Shown here piece after piece: positions 1 to 7,759 of a stretch of DNA of 64,000 bases; within the stretch, counting starts at the first letter, position 1; each line of letters opens with the position of its first letter. Both the position numbers and the translations under genes were made by a program. The notes under the pieces were generated by a model. The model worked only from the letters and a program-made list of their open reading frames with translations. It had not been told where the DNA came from and ran no database searches. The stretch lies in assembly GCF_030316765.1 (NCBI RefSeq), contig NZ_JASZYT010000005.1:310001-374000 (forward strand), given 5' to 3'. The stretch comes from Variovorax saccharolyticus (GTDB lineage: Bacteria; Pseudomonadota; Gammaproteobacteria; Burkholderiales; Burkholderiaceae_C).

Positions 1-103
1 CGGCGTTCTGGAAGTTCGGGTGCGAGAGCGCGTAGGCGGCAGCGCAGCCCATGAGGAGGGCTGCACTGGCGACGCCGGCGAAGAAGGACGAACAGGACTT
101 CAT
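1..103 (-). CDS. Putative lipoprotein, 5' end only (cut by left edge)
   Basis: Read on the minus strand, an ATG at 103 preceded by a GAGGT ribosome site opens a frame that runs off the window. The first 34 residues start MKSCSSFFAG and carry a hydrophobic stretch ending in LLMGC, which fits a lipoprotein signal peptide with the lipid-modified cysteine near residue 20. The product is probably exported and membrane-anchored. Too little is present to name a family. Confidence 0.5.
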   Translation of the reverse strand, partial: MKSCSSFFAGVASAALLMGCAAAYALSHPNFQNA

Positions 104-274
104 GCGGATGACCTCGGTGAGAGGGTTGCGGTCTGGCCACGCGACAGGCGAAGAGCGCGGCGGAAGTGATTCTAGGAGGAGGGCGGGATACGACACTCGG
201 CACTGCACGAGCACCCCGACAGGCCCCACAGGGCGATCGAAAGAGTCTGCCCTGAACCTCGCGGCGCCCACCTA

Positions 275-296
275 AAAGAACTTCTTCGTTCTTTTC
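275..296. promoter_or_regulatory. Perfect 8-bp inverted repeat, possible operator
   Basis: AAAAGAAC and GTTCTTTT are exact reverse complements separated by TTCTTC. The dyad lies in the divergent region between the left-edge lipoprotein and the histidine kinase. It is AT-rich in a GC-rich background. A protein-binding site is more likely than a terminator, because no gene on either strand ends nearby. The rest of 104-563 shows nothing clear. Confidence 0.4.
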
Positions 297-563
297 CTGC
301 GGGTTCGGCCCCGCGATCAAAAGTCACACATCGTGCGTATTCGTCCCGTGCGTCGGGCGAAGCGACGGAGCGTCCGTCCTACGATGGCCCCCACAATTCA
401 AGCCGATCATGTGACTGTTTTCTCAACTCGCGATGGGCGTCGGCAGCTGGCCGCCGACCCTTTGCAACCCGGACCCCCACCGATGCCTGGACAGCCCGAT
501 GTCTCGCCGACCCGACCTCCGGTCGCAGTAGCCTGTTTCCCATCGCTGTCTTCTGCCCCCCTC

Positions 564-1931
564 ATGGCGCCCGGCGTCCCGCTCGACGAACGGGAGGAAT
601 TCATCCGGCGCAGCCTCGTCAACCGCTACATGCGCGAGTCGCTCGGGCAGGTCCCGCTCGGCCTGCTCCTGTGCATCGTCATGGCATCCCTGTGCCTGCG
701 CGTGATCCCGATGGAGCATGTGATGCCCTGGATCACGGTGGTCGCTGCGTGCTACATCCTGCGCCATCTGGCCGAGACCAACTATGTGCGCCATCTCCAG
801 GACGCACCGACGGCGGTGCAGCGCGGATTCGTGCGCGACATCCGGCCGGTCTACCTGGTGCTGGCGATCGGTCTCGGCAGTTCGGTCCTTCTCTTCTTCG
901 ATCGCCTCGGCGACATCAGCGAATTCGCCTGCTGGTCGATCCTGGCCGGGATGATGTACGTGCCGACGCCCCGGCTGGCGCTGCTTCCCGCGCTGGGTCG
1001 CGTGTACACCACGGCCTTCTTCGCGTCGGCGCTCTGCGGCATGCTGCTGGTCGCCTGGCAGCACCCGTCCCCCACCTCCCACACGGCCGTCTGGTTCATC
1101 CCGCTGGCGATCCTTCAATGGGCGCTCACCAACCGCATGACGCGCGAGATGCACAGGACCCAGCGCGAACACTACGGACTGGTCTTCGATCTCGCCGCCC
1201 AGAAGCGCGAGGCGGTCGAGGCCGTCCAGACGAAGAACCGCTTTCTCGCCGCCGCCACGCACGACATCCGCCAGCCTGCCGTGGCGCTGGCGATCTATGC
1301 GGAGTACCTCGAGGCCTACCCGGACATGCACCTCGAACTCGCGCCCAAGATCCATCGCGCGAGCCGGGCCGTCAATGGCCTGTTCGACTCGTTGTTCGAC
1401 CTGTCCAAGTTCGATTCCGGCGAAGTGCAGCTCGCGGTCGGCCCGACGCGCATCGCCGAAGTCATCGCAGCGCTGGTGTCGACCGCCGACCCGCTGGCCC
1501 GCGAGAAGGGCATCGAGCTGCGCGTGCGCGTCGTCGACGCACTCCTGCAGACCGACGCCGCGCGCCTGCAACGCATGATCGGCAATGTGCTTGCGAACGC
1601 CATCAAGTACAGCCACCCCGGAACGAAGATCCTGCTGGCCACGCGCATGCGTGCGGGCTGCGTGCGTGTCGAGGTGTGGGACCAGGGCATCGGGATTCCG
1701 GCCGACCAGATCCAGAACGTTTTCGCCGAGTTCTATCGGGTCGATGCGGCGACCAGGCTGGCGCCGGACGGCATGGGCATCGGCCTGTCGCTGGTCACGC
1801 GCCTCGCGGCGGCGCTGAACACCCGGCTGACGATTGCCTCCGTCGAGGGTCGCGGCACCCGCGTGAGCATGGAGATTCGCGACGTGGACCCGGACCTGGC
1901 GAAGTGCAGGATCGCGCTCGACTGCGGTTGA
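564..1931 (+). CDS. Membrane sensor histidine kinase (orphan)
   Basis: This is a sensor kinase predicted to autophosphorylate and pass phosphate to an unidentified response regulator. The N-terminal third is hydrophobic, with several membrane segments and no clear periplasmic domain. It is followed by a short linker, an H-box (THDIRQP, His near residue 233), an N-box (NVLANAIKYS), DQGIGIP, FAEFYR, and a G2 box (GMGIGLSLV). No response regulator gene is adjacent. The start is uncertain: the frame is open back to a GTG at 333, with ATGs at 384, 483 and 564, and none has a good ribosome site. I chose 564 because codons before it look less coding-like. Confidence 0.8.
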   Translation: MAPGVPLDEREEFIRRSLVNRYMRESLGQVPLGLLLCIVMASLCLRVIPMEHVMPWITVVAACYILRHLAETNYVRHLQDAPTAVQRGFVRDIRPVYLVLAIGLGSSVLLFFDRLGDISEFACWSILAGMMYVPTPRLALLPALGRVYTTAFFASALCGMLLVAWQHPSPTSHTAVWFIPLAILQWALTNRMTREMHRTQREHYGLVFDLAAQKREAVEAVQTKNRFLAAATHDIRQPAVALAIYAEYLEAYPDMHLELAPKIHRASRAVNGLFDSLFDLSKFDSGEVQLAVGPTRIAEVIAALVSTADPLAREKGIELRVRVVDALLQTDAARLQRMIGNVLANAIKYSHPGTKILLATRMRAGCVRVEVWDQGIGIPADQIQNVFAEFYRVDAATRLAPDGMGIGLSLVTRLAAALNTRLTIASVEGRGTRVSMEIRDVDPDLAKCRIALDCG

Positions 1932-1933
1932 AC

Positions 1934-2059
1934 CTAGTTGCCGACCATGTGGTGATAGGTGCCCACGCCGACCAGCAGGAGCAGCACCGCAACGAAGGTC
2001 CAGCGCAATGCGCTTCGCACGCGCTTCGTGGTGTTCCTTGATTCACTGTCCCTTTTCAT
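1934..2059 (-). CDS. Small single-span membrane protein (41 aa)
   Basis: A 41-residue frame starts at an ATG with a well-placed AGGAG six bases upstream. It has a basic N-terminus (KR residues among the first 20), one hydrophobic helix (WTFVAVLLLLVGVG) and a short tail ending HHMVGN. Its stop lies 2 bp from the kinase stop on the other strand. A 7-bp inverted repeat covers part of its ribosome site. I recognise no family. The ribosome site and clean membrane-helix design argue that it is real. Confidence 0.5.
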   Translation of the reverse strand: MKRDSESRNTTKRVRSALRWTFVAVLLLLVGVGTYHHMVGN

Positions 2060-2066
2060 CCAAGGC

Positions 2067-2088
2067 TCCTGGCTGCGACGGGCCAGGA
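2067..2088. terminator. Hairpin: plus-strand terminator or RBS-masking stem
   Basis: TCCTGGC and GCCAGGA form a perfect 7-bp stem with an 8-nt loop. On the plus strand it is followed by CCTTTT and could terminate the histidine kinase transcript. On the minus strand the 3' arm includes most of the AGGAG ribosome site of the 41-aa gene and could mask it. Which role applies cannot be told from sequence. Confidence 0.4.
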
Positions 2089-2146
2089 CCTTTTACGCAT
2101 CGGGTTCGAGGGGAACAATAGAGAAAAGACACTCCGGGCGTTCACC

Positions 2147-3730
2147 TCAACGCTCGGCGAGGTAGTGCTGGGTCGTCACCGCCTCGCCTTCGCGCAAGAA
2201 CACCCGCACGCGGGCCTCGACTTCCTGGTCGGCCAGCGTGGCGCGGGCGCGCTGGTGCAGGTATTCGGCCCACGAAGTGACGATGAAGCGTTCGATGTAC
2301 CGCGAAGGGTCGCCGAGGTCGCGATAGACGCGCCAGAGCGTGGCGCCGTCGCGCCGTCGGGAGGCGCGCAGCTGGGTCACGGCGTTGAGGAACTCCTCGG
2401 CCTCGCCGGCACGGATGCAGTAGCAGATCTCGACCGAGACCGGGCCATCTCCCGGCAGCGGCTGATTCTTGATCGGAAGATCATCCCAGAGGGCGACGGG
2501 TGTGATCTCCTGCGAGGCGCCCATGCGCAACGGCAGCCAGCGGGAGAGAAACACGCCGCCCGCCATGACGACCGCCGCGAGGCTCAGCGCAATCGCCAGC
2601 CCCGTGATGCCGGACACGGCACCCCAGAAGGCCGAGCCGATGGCGAACGAACCCAGCGCACTGAGCGTGTGCAGTGCCACGGCGCGTGAACGGACCCAGG
2701 GCGGCGCGCTGGACTGCGTGGCGGTGTTGAAGGTGGCCATCACCGCCATCCAGGCGGCGCCGCCGATGGCGAGCGCCGCGAACACGACGACCGGTATGCG
2801 CACGTAGGCAGCGATGACCATCACGGCCGCGAACACCATGCAACCCCCTGCGACGAGGCGCTCGAGTCCCAGGCGTGCGCGCAGCCTGCCCAGCACCAGG
2901 CCCGCAGCCACCGCGCCCGTGCCCAGGCATCCCATGAGGAAGCCGAACCCGGTTGCGCCCAGCTTCAGTTGCTGCGCCGCGATGGCCGGCAGCAGCGCCC
3001 ACAGGGCCGAACCCGCACCGCTGTAGGCCACGGTGCGCAGCAACTGCGCCAGGATGATCGGCGAGTGTCTGGCATAGCGCAGGCCGGCGAGGGTCCCGCT
3101 CCAGAGCCGTTCCGCCGGCAGGGGGGACTGCGCATGGGGCGCAGGAGGCCAGCGCCGCAGTGCCTGCATCATCACCAGGACGCTGACGGCGGCCACCACG
3201 AACACCCAGCCCGCGCCCAGCCATGCGAAAACGAAGCCCGCGATCGACGGCCCCAGCGCCCGTGCGCTGTTCCAGGCGATGGACATCGCCGTGATGGCTT
3301 GCGGCATGTCCTCGCGCGGCACGGTGTCGGCCAGGCTGGTGTTCCAGGCGGGCGACAACAGCGCGGTGCAGCAGCCGGCGCCGAAGGTGAACAGCAGCAA
3401 GGTCCCCGGGCCTGCCCATCCCGCCAATGCGAGCAGGGACAGGACGAGGACGATCGCCACCTGGACGGCCAGCGCATTCAGGATCAGCCGTCGCCGGTCC
3501 GTGATGTCGGCCAGCACGCCCGCGGGCAGCGCCAGCAGGAACATCGGCAGGAAGACGGCGGTCTGAACCAGCGCCGCGAGGAAAGAGGAGCCCGTGAGCT
3601 CCACCATCAGCCACGAGGCCGCCATGACCTGCATGGCGTTGCCGGTGAAGTAGATGGCGCTGCCGGTCCATAGCCCCCGGAAGGCGGGCAGACGCAACGG
3701 GGACCAGATGGAGTGGGAAGCGGCGGGCAT
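2147..3730 (-). CDS. MFS transporter, MFS_3 (EntS-like) with C-terminal ABM-like domain
   Basis: This 527-aa inner-membrane protein has about twelve hydrophobic segments over residues 1-410. Its MFS-type sequence resembles the MFS_3 'transmembrane secretion effector' family related to the enterobactin exporter EntS. The last ~110 residues (SVEICYCIRAGEAEEFLNAV onward) are soluble and resemble the antibiotic-biosynthesis-monooxygenase-like tail typical of ~520-aa MFS_3 proteins. The substrate is unknown and is probably a small molecule or siderophore-like export. A small repressor gene ends 76 bp upstream on the same strand and probably controls it. Confidence 0.85.
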   Translation of the reverse strand: MPAASHSIWSPLRLPAFRGLWTGSAIYFTGNAMQVMAASWLMVELTGSSFLAALVQTAVFLPMFLLALPAGVLADITDRRRLILNALAVQVAIVLVLSLLALAGWAGPGTLLLFTFGAGCCTALLSPAWNTSLADTVPREDMPQAITAMSIAWNSARALGPSIAGFVFAWLGAGWVFVVAAVSVLVMMQALRRWPPAPHAQSPLPAERLWSGTLAGLRYARHSPIILAQLLRTVAYSGAGSALWALLPAIAAQQLKLGATGFGFLMGCLGTGAVAAGLVLGRLRARLGLERLVAGGCMVFAAVMVIAAYVRIPVVVFAALAIGGAAWMAVMATFNTATQSSAPPWVRSRAVALHTLSALGSFAIGSAFWGAVSGITGLAIALSLAAVVMAGGVFLSRWLPLRMGASQEITPVALWDDLPIKNQPLPGDGPVSVEICYCIRAGEAEEFLNAVTQLRASRRRDGATLWRVYRDLGDPSRYIERFIVTSWAEYLHQRARATLADQEVEARVRVFLREGEAVTTQHYLAER

Positions 3731-3806
3731 CGAAGGACTTTCGCCCGATTATGGGCGGGGCGTCGGTCGCTTCTTTTCGAGGGCTACAGGTGCCGACCCC
3801 CGCCGA

Positions 3807-4064
3807 TCACCTCTTGCGATCCAGATGGATGAGGCCCTTGCGCTCCAAACGCTGCAGGATCTGGGTCAGCGTCGAGTGCGGCACGTCGATCCCCTGACGC
3901 ATCAGCGCCAGCACCGCGGCGCTGGGGGTTCGGCTTTCCGCAGGGAGTCGGCCGAAGGCCTCCAGGACCGCCAGCTCGCGCGGCCGGAGCGCAGGCACGC
4001 GCGGCAGTTGAACGAACTGAGGCTGGTCCTGTGGCCTCGCTCGCAATGGCTTCCTGGAGATCAT
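3807..4064 (-). CDS. Small winged-helix regulator, BlaI/MecI-like
   Basis: This 85-aa protein is made almost entirely of one winged-helix domain. RELAVLEAFGRL and PHSTLTQILQRLERKGLIH match the pattern of BlaI/MecI/CopY repressors (recognition helix plus RLEKKG wing). The usual C-terminal dimerisation half is missing, so it is shorter than the ~120-130 aa typical of the family. It lies just upstream of and co-directional with the MFS transporter, and a CACT-N5-AGTG dyad sits 44-56 bp upstream of its start. A local autoregulating repressor is inferred. Confidence 0.6.
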   Translation of the reverse strand: MISRKPLRARPQDQPQFVQLPRVPALRPRELAVLEAFGRLPAESRTPSAAVLALMRQGIDVPHSTLTQILQRLERKGLIHLDRKR

Positions 4065-4107
4065 CGGCGTCCACTTCGCGTCGCCTTCGGGAGGGCTCGT
4101 GCGGCTG

Positions 4108-4120
4108 CACTGTACAAGTG
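4108..4120. promoter_or_regulatory. CACT-N5-AGTG dyad in divergent promoter region
   Basis: CACTGTACAAGTG lies 44-56 bp upstream of the BlaI-like gene, in the region shared with the divergent lipoprotein at 4322. It has a TGTACA core. It is a candidate autoregulatory operator, suggested by position and symmetry only. Confidence 0.3.
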
Positions 4121-4321
4121 AACGACAGCGCCGTGCGTAGAGGGCGGCGAACGCAAGTGGAGGGGAGAATTACAACGATTCTTGTTCCTGTGATGCAGCC
4201 TTGCCCCCTGATGCCAGCGTGTGCCGACCGAAGCGGCAGTTGGCGCCGGCACCGTGCGCGTCGGCATCAAGGCTACAGTTCAGGCCGAGGTTTCATCTGT
4301 TCTTCACTCCAGGCAAAAGCA

Positions 4322-4732
4322 ATGAACAAACTTCCGTCCATCTTCAAGAGCATCTGCGCCATTGCACTGATTGCGATGGCTGCCGGCTGCGCAACCAGCC
4401 ATCCGGACCGCGACAAGATCGCAATCGCGGCGGGCTTCAAGATCGTGACACCGACCACTCCTGAACAGAAGGCGCTCTACGCGAAACTGCCCCAGGACTC
4501 CGTCACGCCCGTCAAGTACAAGGGTGGCCTCTACTACATGATGCGCGATTCCTCGAATGGCATGGTGCTGGTCGGCAACTCGGCCCAGTATTCGGTCTAC
4601 CAGGAGATGCGGTATCACCAACGCATGAACAACGAGGACCTGCGAGAGGCGCAGATCGACGAGATGAACAACGTGGATTGGGGTGCGTGGGGCGGTGGGG
4701 GTGCGGCCTTTGTCGGCGGCTTCGCCCCTTGA
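4322..4732 (+). CDS. Lipoprotein of unknown function (136 aa)
   Basis: The protein starts MNKLPSIFKSICAIALIAMA and has a lipobox AAGC, giving a lipid-attached cysteine near residue 23. The mature part is polar, with an alternating region (VKYKGGLYYMMRDSS, GMVLVGNSAQYSVYQEM) and an acidic tail ending in a Gly-rich WGAWGGGGAAFVGGFAP. I do not recognise a family. The start is set by the signal peptide; upstream in-frame codons lack signal features. Confidence 0.7.
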   Translation: MNKLPSIFKSICAIALIAMAAGCATSHPDRDKIAIAAGFKIVTPTTPEQKALYAKLPQDSVTPVKYKGGLYYMMRDSSNGMVLVGNSAQYSVYQEMRYHQRMNNEDLREAQIDEMNNVDWGAWGGGGAAFVGGFAP

Positions 4733-5238
4733 ACGAAGAATCGACGAGTCCACACGTGTTGCTCGTGTCGATGTGGGTGAGTCGGGTCAGTCCCGGATAG
4801 TCCGCCAACGGCGGCCGCCCTTGAGCAAAATGCACGGAGGCGTCGCGCAAGAGTCGGCTATGGTTCGGCCATCTGCCCTCCTAACAATGCTCCTGCCAGA
4901 GTCGCCGCCATGCCCCCACCGGACACAGTCCCCGATTCGCTGAACCTGTCGAGCTCGCCTTCGATGCCTGAAGCGACGCCACCCGGCCGCTTGTCACCGG
5001 CCGAGCAAGCCGAGCCCGCCAGCCGCTTCGGGGCAGCAGCCAGCATCATCGATCGCCTCGACCTCCGCCCGCTGCACATGCGGCAGCGGCGCCCATGGTG
5101 GAGGCTCTGGTAGCGCCAAGTCCGATGTCGTTACTTATGTTGGATAAGAAAAAAGATTGCACTTTCACGTAACCAACAATACATTTGATACGGCTGGTTG
5201 CGTTATGCAATGCAGACCGTCAAGCACAGGAGACACAA
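4733..5238. other. Intergenic stretch, mostly without recognisable features
   Basis: No convincing gene is seen between the lipoprotein and the short frames before the two-component system. Around 5110-5215 the base composition becomes AT-rich. TTGCAC at 5157-5162 is spaced 17 nt from TACATT at 5180-5185, a weak promoter-like pair. CATTTGATAC at 5182-5191 recurs at 5524-5533. Confidence 0.3.
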
Positions 5239-5385
5239 GTGCACATGGCAAAAGTCCACGAACGATCGGCCATCGGCCCGCCCCCGTCCATGAAGAAGTC
5301 GCGGGTCGGTCCAGGTTTGCGCCAAGCACCCGATGTTCCGAGTCGCCCCCAAACGCGGTGGCGTCTGTGCATGCTCTGCCAGTAG
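5239..5385 (+). CDS. Possible short ORF (48 aa), unknown
   Basis: A GTG at 5239 (or an in-frame ATG at 5245) follows AGGAGA at 5228-5233 with good spacing. It gives a basic, proline-containing 48-aa peptide ending RWRLCMLCQ. It has no membrane helix and no recognisable domain. The ribosome site is the only support, and it may be non-coding. Confidence 0.25.
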   Translation: MHMAKVHERSAIGPPPSMKKSRVGPGLRQAPDVPSRPQTRWRLCMLCQ

Positions 5386-5549
5386 GACCCGCGCGGCGAC
5401 ATCTCGAACGCCGTCCGGCCCTCGAAGCAGGCCCTTCCAACACCTAGAAGCCCGCAGTGCGGGCTGACCGTCGACGCGGCGCGTGCGCGTGCCGCATGAC
5501 ACTTCTTGCGCCCGAAAACCGACCATTTGATACAGCCAGGAGAGCTCCC

Positions 5550-5654
5550 ATGCCAGCGCTCATCCAAGCCGATCCGCCAGTCCTTCATCCACGGAGGCGG
5601 CGCACTGCAGCAGGCAGCACGCTTCAGACTGTGACCTTGCGCCACGAGTCCTGA
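5550..5654 (+). CDS. Possible leader peptide (34 aa) before the response regulator
   Basis: An ATG at 5550 is preceded by CAGGAGAG with 5-nt spacing. It encodes a 34-aa peptide starting MPALIQADPP with a run of four arginines. It stops 16 nt before the response-regulator ATG at 5671, which has its own GAGGAG. The arrangement fits a leader peptide or a translationally coupled small gene. No homologue is recognised. Confidence 0.35.
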   Translation: MPALIQADPPVLHPRRRRTAAGSTLQTVTLRHES

Positions 5655-5670
5655 CCTCGAGGAGCGTCCC

Positions 5671-6348
5671 ATGCGCTTGCTTCTGGTCGAAGACAACGAA
5701 CTGCTGGGCAGTGCCGTTCACAAGGGTCTGGTACGCGCCGGCTACGCCGTGGACTGGAGTCATTCGGGCAAAGGCGTTCTCAGTTCGCTCGCGTCCTGCA
5801 ACTACGACTGCGTCCTGCTGGACCTGGGCCTGCCGGAAGTGCCCGGCGATGTGCTCCTCAAGAGCATGCGCACGCGGGGATTCTCGGTCTCCGTGATCGT
5901 GATCACCGCGCGCTGCGGGATCGCGGATCGCGTCAAGCTGCTCGACATGGGTGCGGACGACTACATGGTCAAGCCGCTCGACCTGGACGAGGTGGCCTCG
6001 AGGGTCCGCGCCGTGCTGCGCCGGGTGCAGGGCAAGGCTCCCGCGTCGGGCAATCCGGAGCATGGCCCGTTGAAGCTGTACCCCTCCAACCGCATGGCGA
6101 CCTGGCACGGCGAACCCGTTTCCCTGACCAACAAGGAGTTCTGGCTGCTCGAGATCCTGGTCCGCCGCAAGAACCAGGTCCTGACCCGCTCCCAGCTCGA
6201 AGAGGCTCTCTACACCTTCGACGTCGAGGTCGAGAGCAACGCGGTCGAGGTCTACGTTCACTACCTGCGGCGAAAGCTCTCGCCGGACCTGATCCTCACG
6301 GTGCGAGGCGTCGGCTATCAACTCGGGCCCGAATGCCGAAATGTCTAA
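5671..6348 (+). CDS. OmpR-family response regulator, QseB/PmrA/TctD type
   Basis: A 225-aa DNA-binding response regulator. The receiver has the acidic pair ED (residues 7-8), phospho-acceptor Asp51 (CVLLDLGLPE), and the conserved Thr and Lys (VIVITA, YMVKPLDLDE). The C-terminal winged helix carries VESNAVEVYVHYLRRKLSPD and TVRGVGYQLG, close to the QseB/PmrA signature, so a tandem CTTAAG-type box is the expected target. GAGGAG precedes the ATG. It overlaps the downstream kinase gene by 8 bp. It probably regulates the facing peroxidase/type I secretion operon, whose promoter holds such a box. Confidence 0.9.
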   Translation: MRLLLVEDNELLGSAVHKGLVRAGYAVDWSHSGKGVLSSLASCNYDCVLLDLGLPEVPGDVLLKSMRTRGFSVSVIVITARCGIADRVKLLDMGADDYMVKPLDLDEVASRVRAVLRRVQGKAPASGNPEHGPLKLYPSNRMATWHGEPVSLTNKEFWLLEILVRRKNQVLTRSQLEEALYTFDVEVESNAVEVYVHYLRRKLSPDLILTVRGVGYQLGPECRNV

Positions 6349-7759
6349 GCTGATCGCCTCCTGGTCCCTGCGCCGCCGGGTCTCGGCAATCGCCATCTTC
6401 GTCTGCATCGCCACCTTGATGGCGGGCGGCATCGCCATGCATCGGGCCGATCTGATTGCCGACAGGAACGTGCTGGATGCCCGGCTGGTCACGTTGGCGA
6501 AGACAGTGCTCGCCTTCGTCGAGCACGAGATCGAGGAAGAAGGAATCATCAAGGGGCTTGGCGACGCGGCGAAGGAGACCGCCGGTTCGCTCGGCTCGAG
6601 ATACCACTATCAGATCTGGTCGCGCGAGGGCCAACTCCTGCATCACAGTCACGAAGCGGATTCGACCGACCCGATGCGTCCGCTCGACGAGCGTGGCTTC
6701 GGTGAAGCAAGCGTCGATGGCGAAGCGGTCCGAACCTATGCCGAGGGCGCAAGGAAGAGCGGGATGGTCATCCAGATCGCGGAGCGCATGCGAGACCGGG
6801 AGATCGCCGCCGGCATCACCACCGGGTACTTTCTGGCCTTCCTGGCGGTCCCGCTGCTTCTGATCTTCGTCGCCACCTGGTGGTTTCTCGACCGCGCCCT
6901 TCACTCCGTCGACGGCTACGCTTCCCAACTGAAGGAGCGGCATCCGCTCGATCTCTCCATCCTCAAGCCCGCCAACCCGCCCGCGGAGCTCAAGCCGATG
7001 GTCGATGCGATCAACGAACTGTTCAACCGCTTCAAGAAGGCGCTGTCCGTCGAAAGGGAGTTCACGGCCGTGGCCGCGCATCAGATGCGTACGCCTCTGG
7101 CCGGCTTGCGAGCGCAGGCGCAGTTGGCCGCCATGTCGACCGACTCGCCCCGGGACTTGTCGACCTCGCTGCGCAGCTTGATGACAGGCATCGACCAGGC
7201 CAGCCACCTGCTGAACCGGCTGCTCGATCTCGCCCGCATCGACAGCCTGACGGCCGTGGGCGGGCATCGCATGGACTCGGTCGATCTGGAAGCGCTCTAC
7301 CGCAGCGTCATGTGCGATCTGGGGCCGCTGGCGGCCGAGAGGCAGCTCACGCTCAAGCGCCGATTCGCGGTCGACGAGGTGCCCGCGGCCGAACTCGGTG
7401 TCCACATGCTGATGCACAACCTCATCGCCAACGCGATCCGCTTCACGCCTGCCGGCGGCTCCATCGAGGTCGGCAGCTCCAGGGACAGGCAGGCGGTTCT
7501 CCTGTGCGTGGATGATTCCGGCCCCGGCATCCCTGCCAGCCAGCATGCCGAGGCCTTCCAGCGCTTCAACCGCCTCGGCCGTGTCGACGGCCACGGCGTC
7601 GGGCTCGGCCTGTCGATCGTGCAGGCGGTGGCGCAGGCGCATCAGGCGGTGGTGCGCTTGCTCGAATCTCCGCTGGGCGGCCTGCGGGTCGAGGTCCGAT
7701 TTCCGCTTTCCCATCAGGCACTCACATCTGGCGCGCCGCCCGGCGCATCGTGGAAGTGA
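6341..7759 (+). CDS. Sensor histidine kinase, QseC/TctE type
   Basis: This 472-aa kinase is the partner of the response regulator, with which it overlaps. It has a first membrane helix at ~15-33, a periplasmic segment of about 130 residues, a second helix (FLAFLAVPLLLIFVATWWF), a short linker, an H-box (AAHQMRTPLAG, His near 247), an N-box (HNLIANAIRFTP), DDSGPGIP and GVGLGLSIVQAV. The N-terminal layout is that of the 2CSK_N/QseC class. Its 3' end overlaps the hlyD-like gene on the other strand by 38 bp. Confidence 0.9.
   Translation: MSKLIASWSLRRRVSAIAIFVCIATLMAGGIAMHRADLIADRNVLDARLVTLAKTVLAFVEHEIEEEGIIKGLGDAAKETAGSLGSRYHYQIWSREGQLLHHSHEADSTDPMRPLDERGFGEASVDGEAVRTYAEGARKSGMVIQIAERMRDREIAAGITTGYFLAFLAVPLLLIFVATWWFLDRALHSVDGYASQLKERHPLDLSILKPANPPAELKPMVDAINELFNRFKKALSVEREFTAVAAHQMRTPLAGLRAQAQLAAMSTDSPRDLSTSLRSLMTGIDQASHLLNRLLDLARIDSLTAVGGHRMDSVDLEALYRSVMCDLGPLAAERQLTLKRRFAVDEVPAAELGVHMLMHNLIANAIRFTPAGGSIEVGSSRDRQAVLLCVDDSGPGIPASQHAEAFQRFNRLGRVDGHGVGLGLSIVQAVAQAHQAVVRLLESPLGGLRVEVRFPLSHQALTSGAPPGASWK

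Noticed and set aside
423..1616. A 397-codon minus-strand frame over the first histidine kinase
   Set aside because: It is antisense to clear histidine kinase motifs and its own peptide has no recognisable features.
5157..5185. TTGCAC-N17-TACATT as a sigma-70 promoter
   Set aside because: Spacing is right and the area is AT-rich, but the -35 match is weak and no gene starts close by. It is noted only in the intergenic entry.
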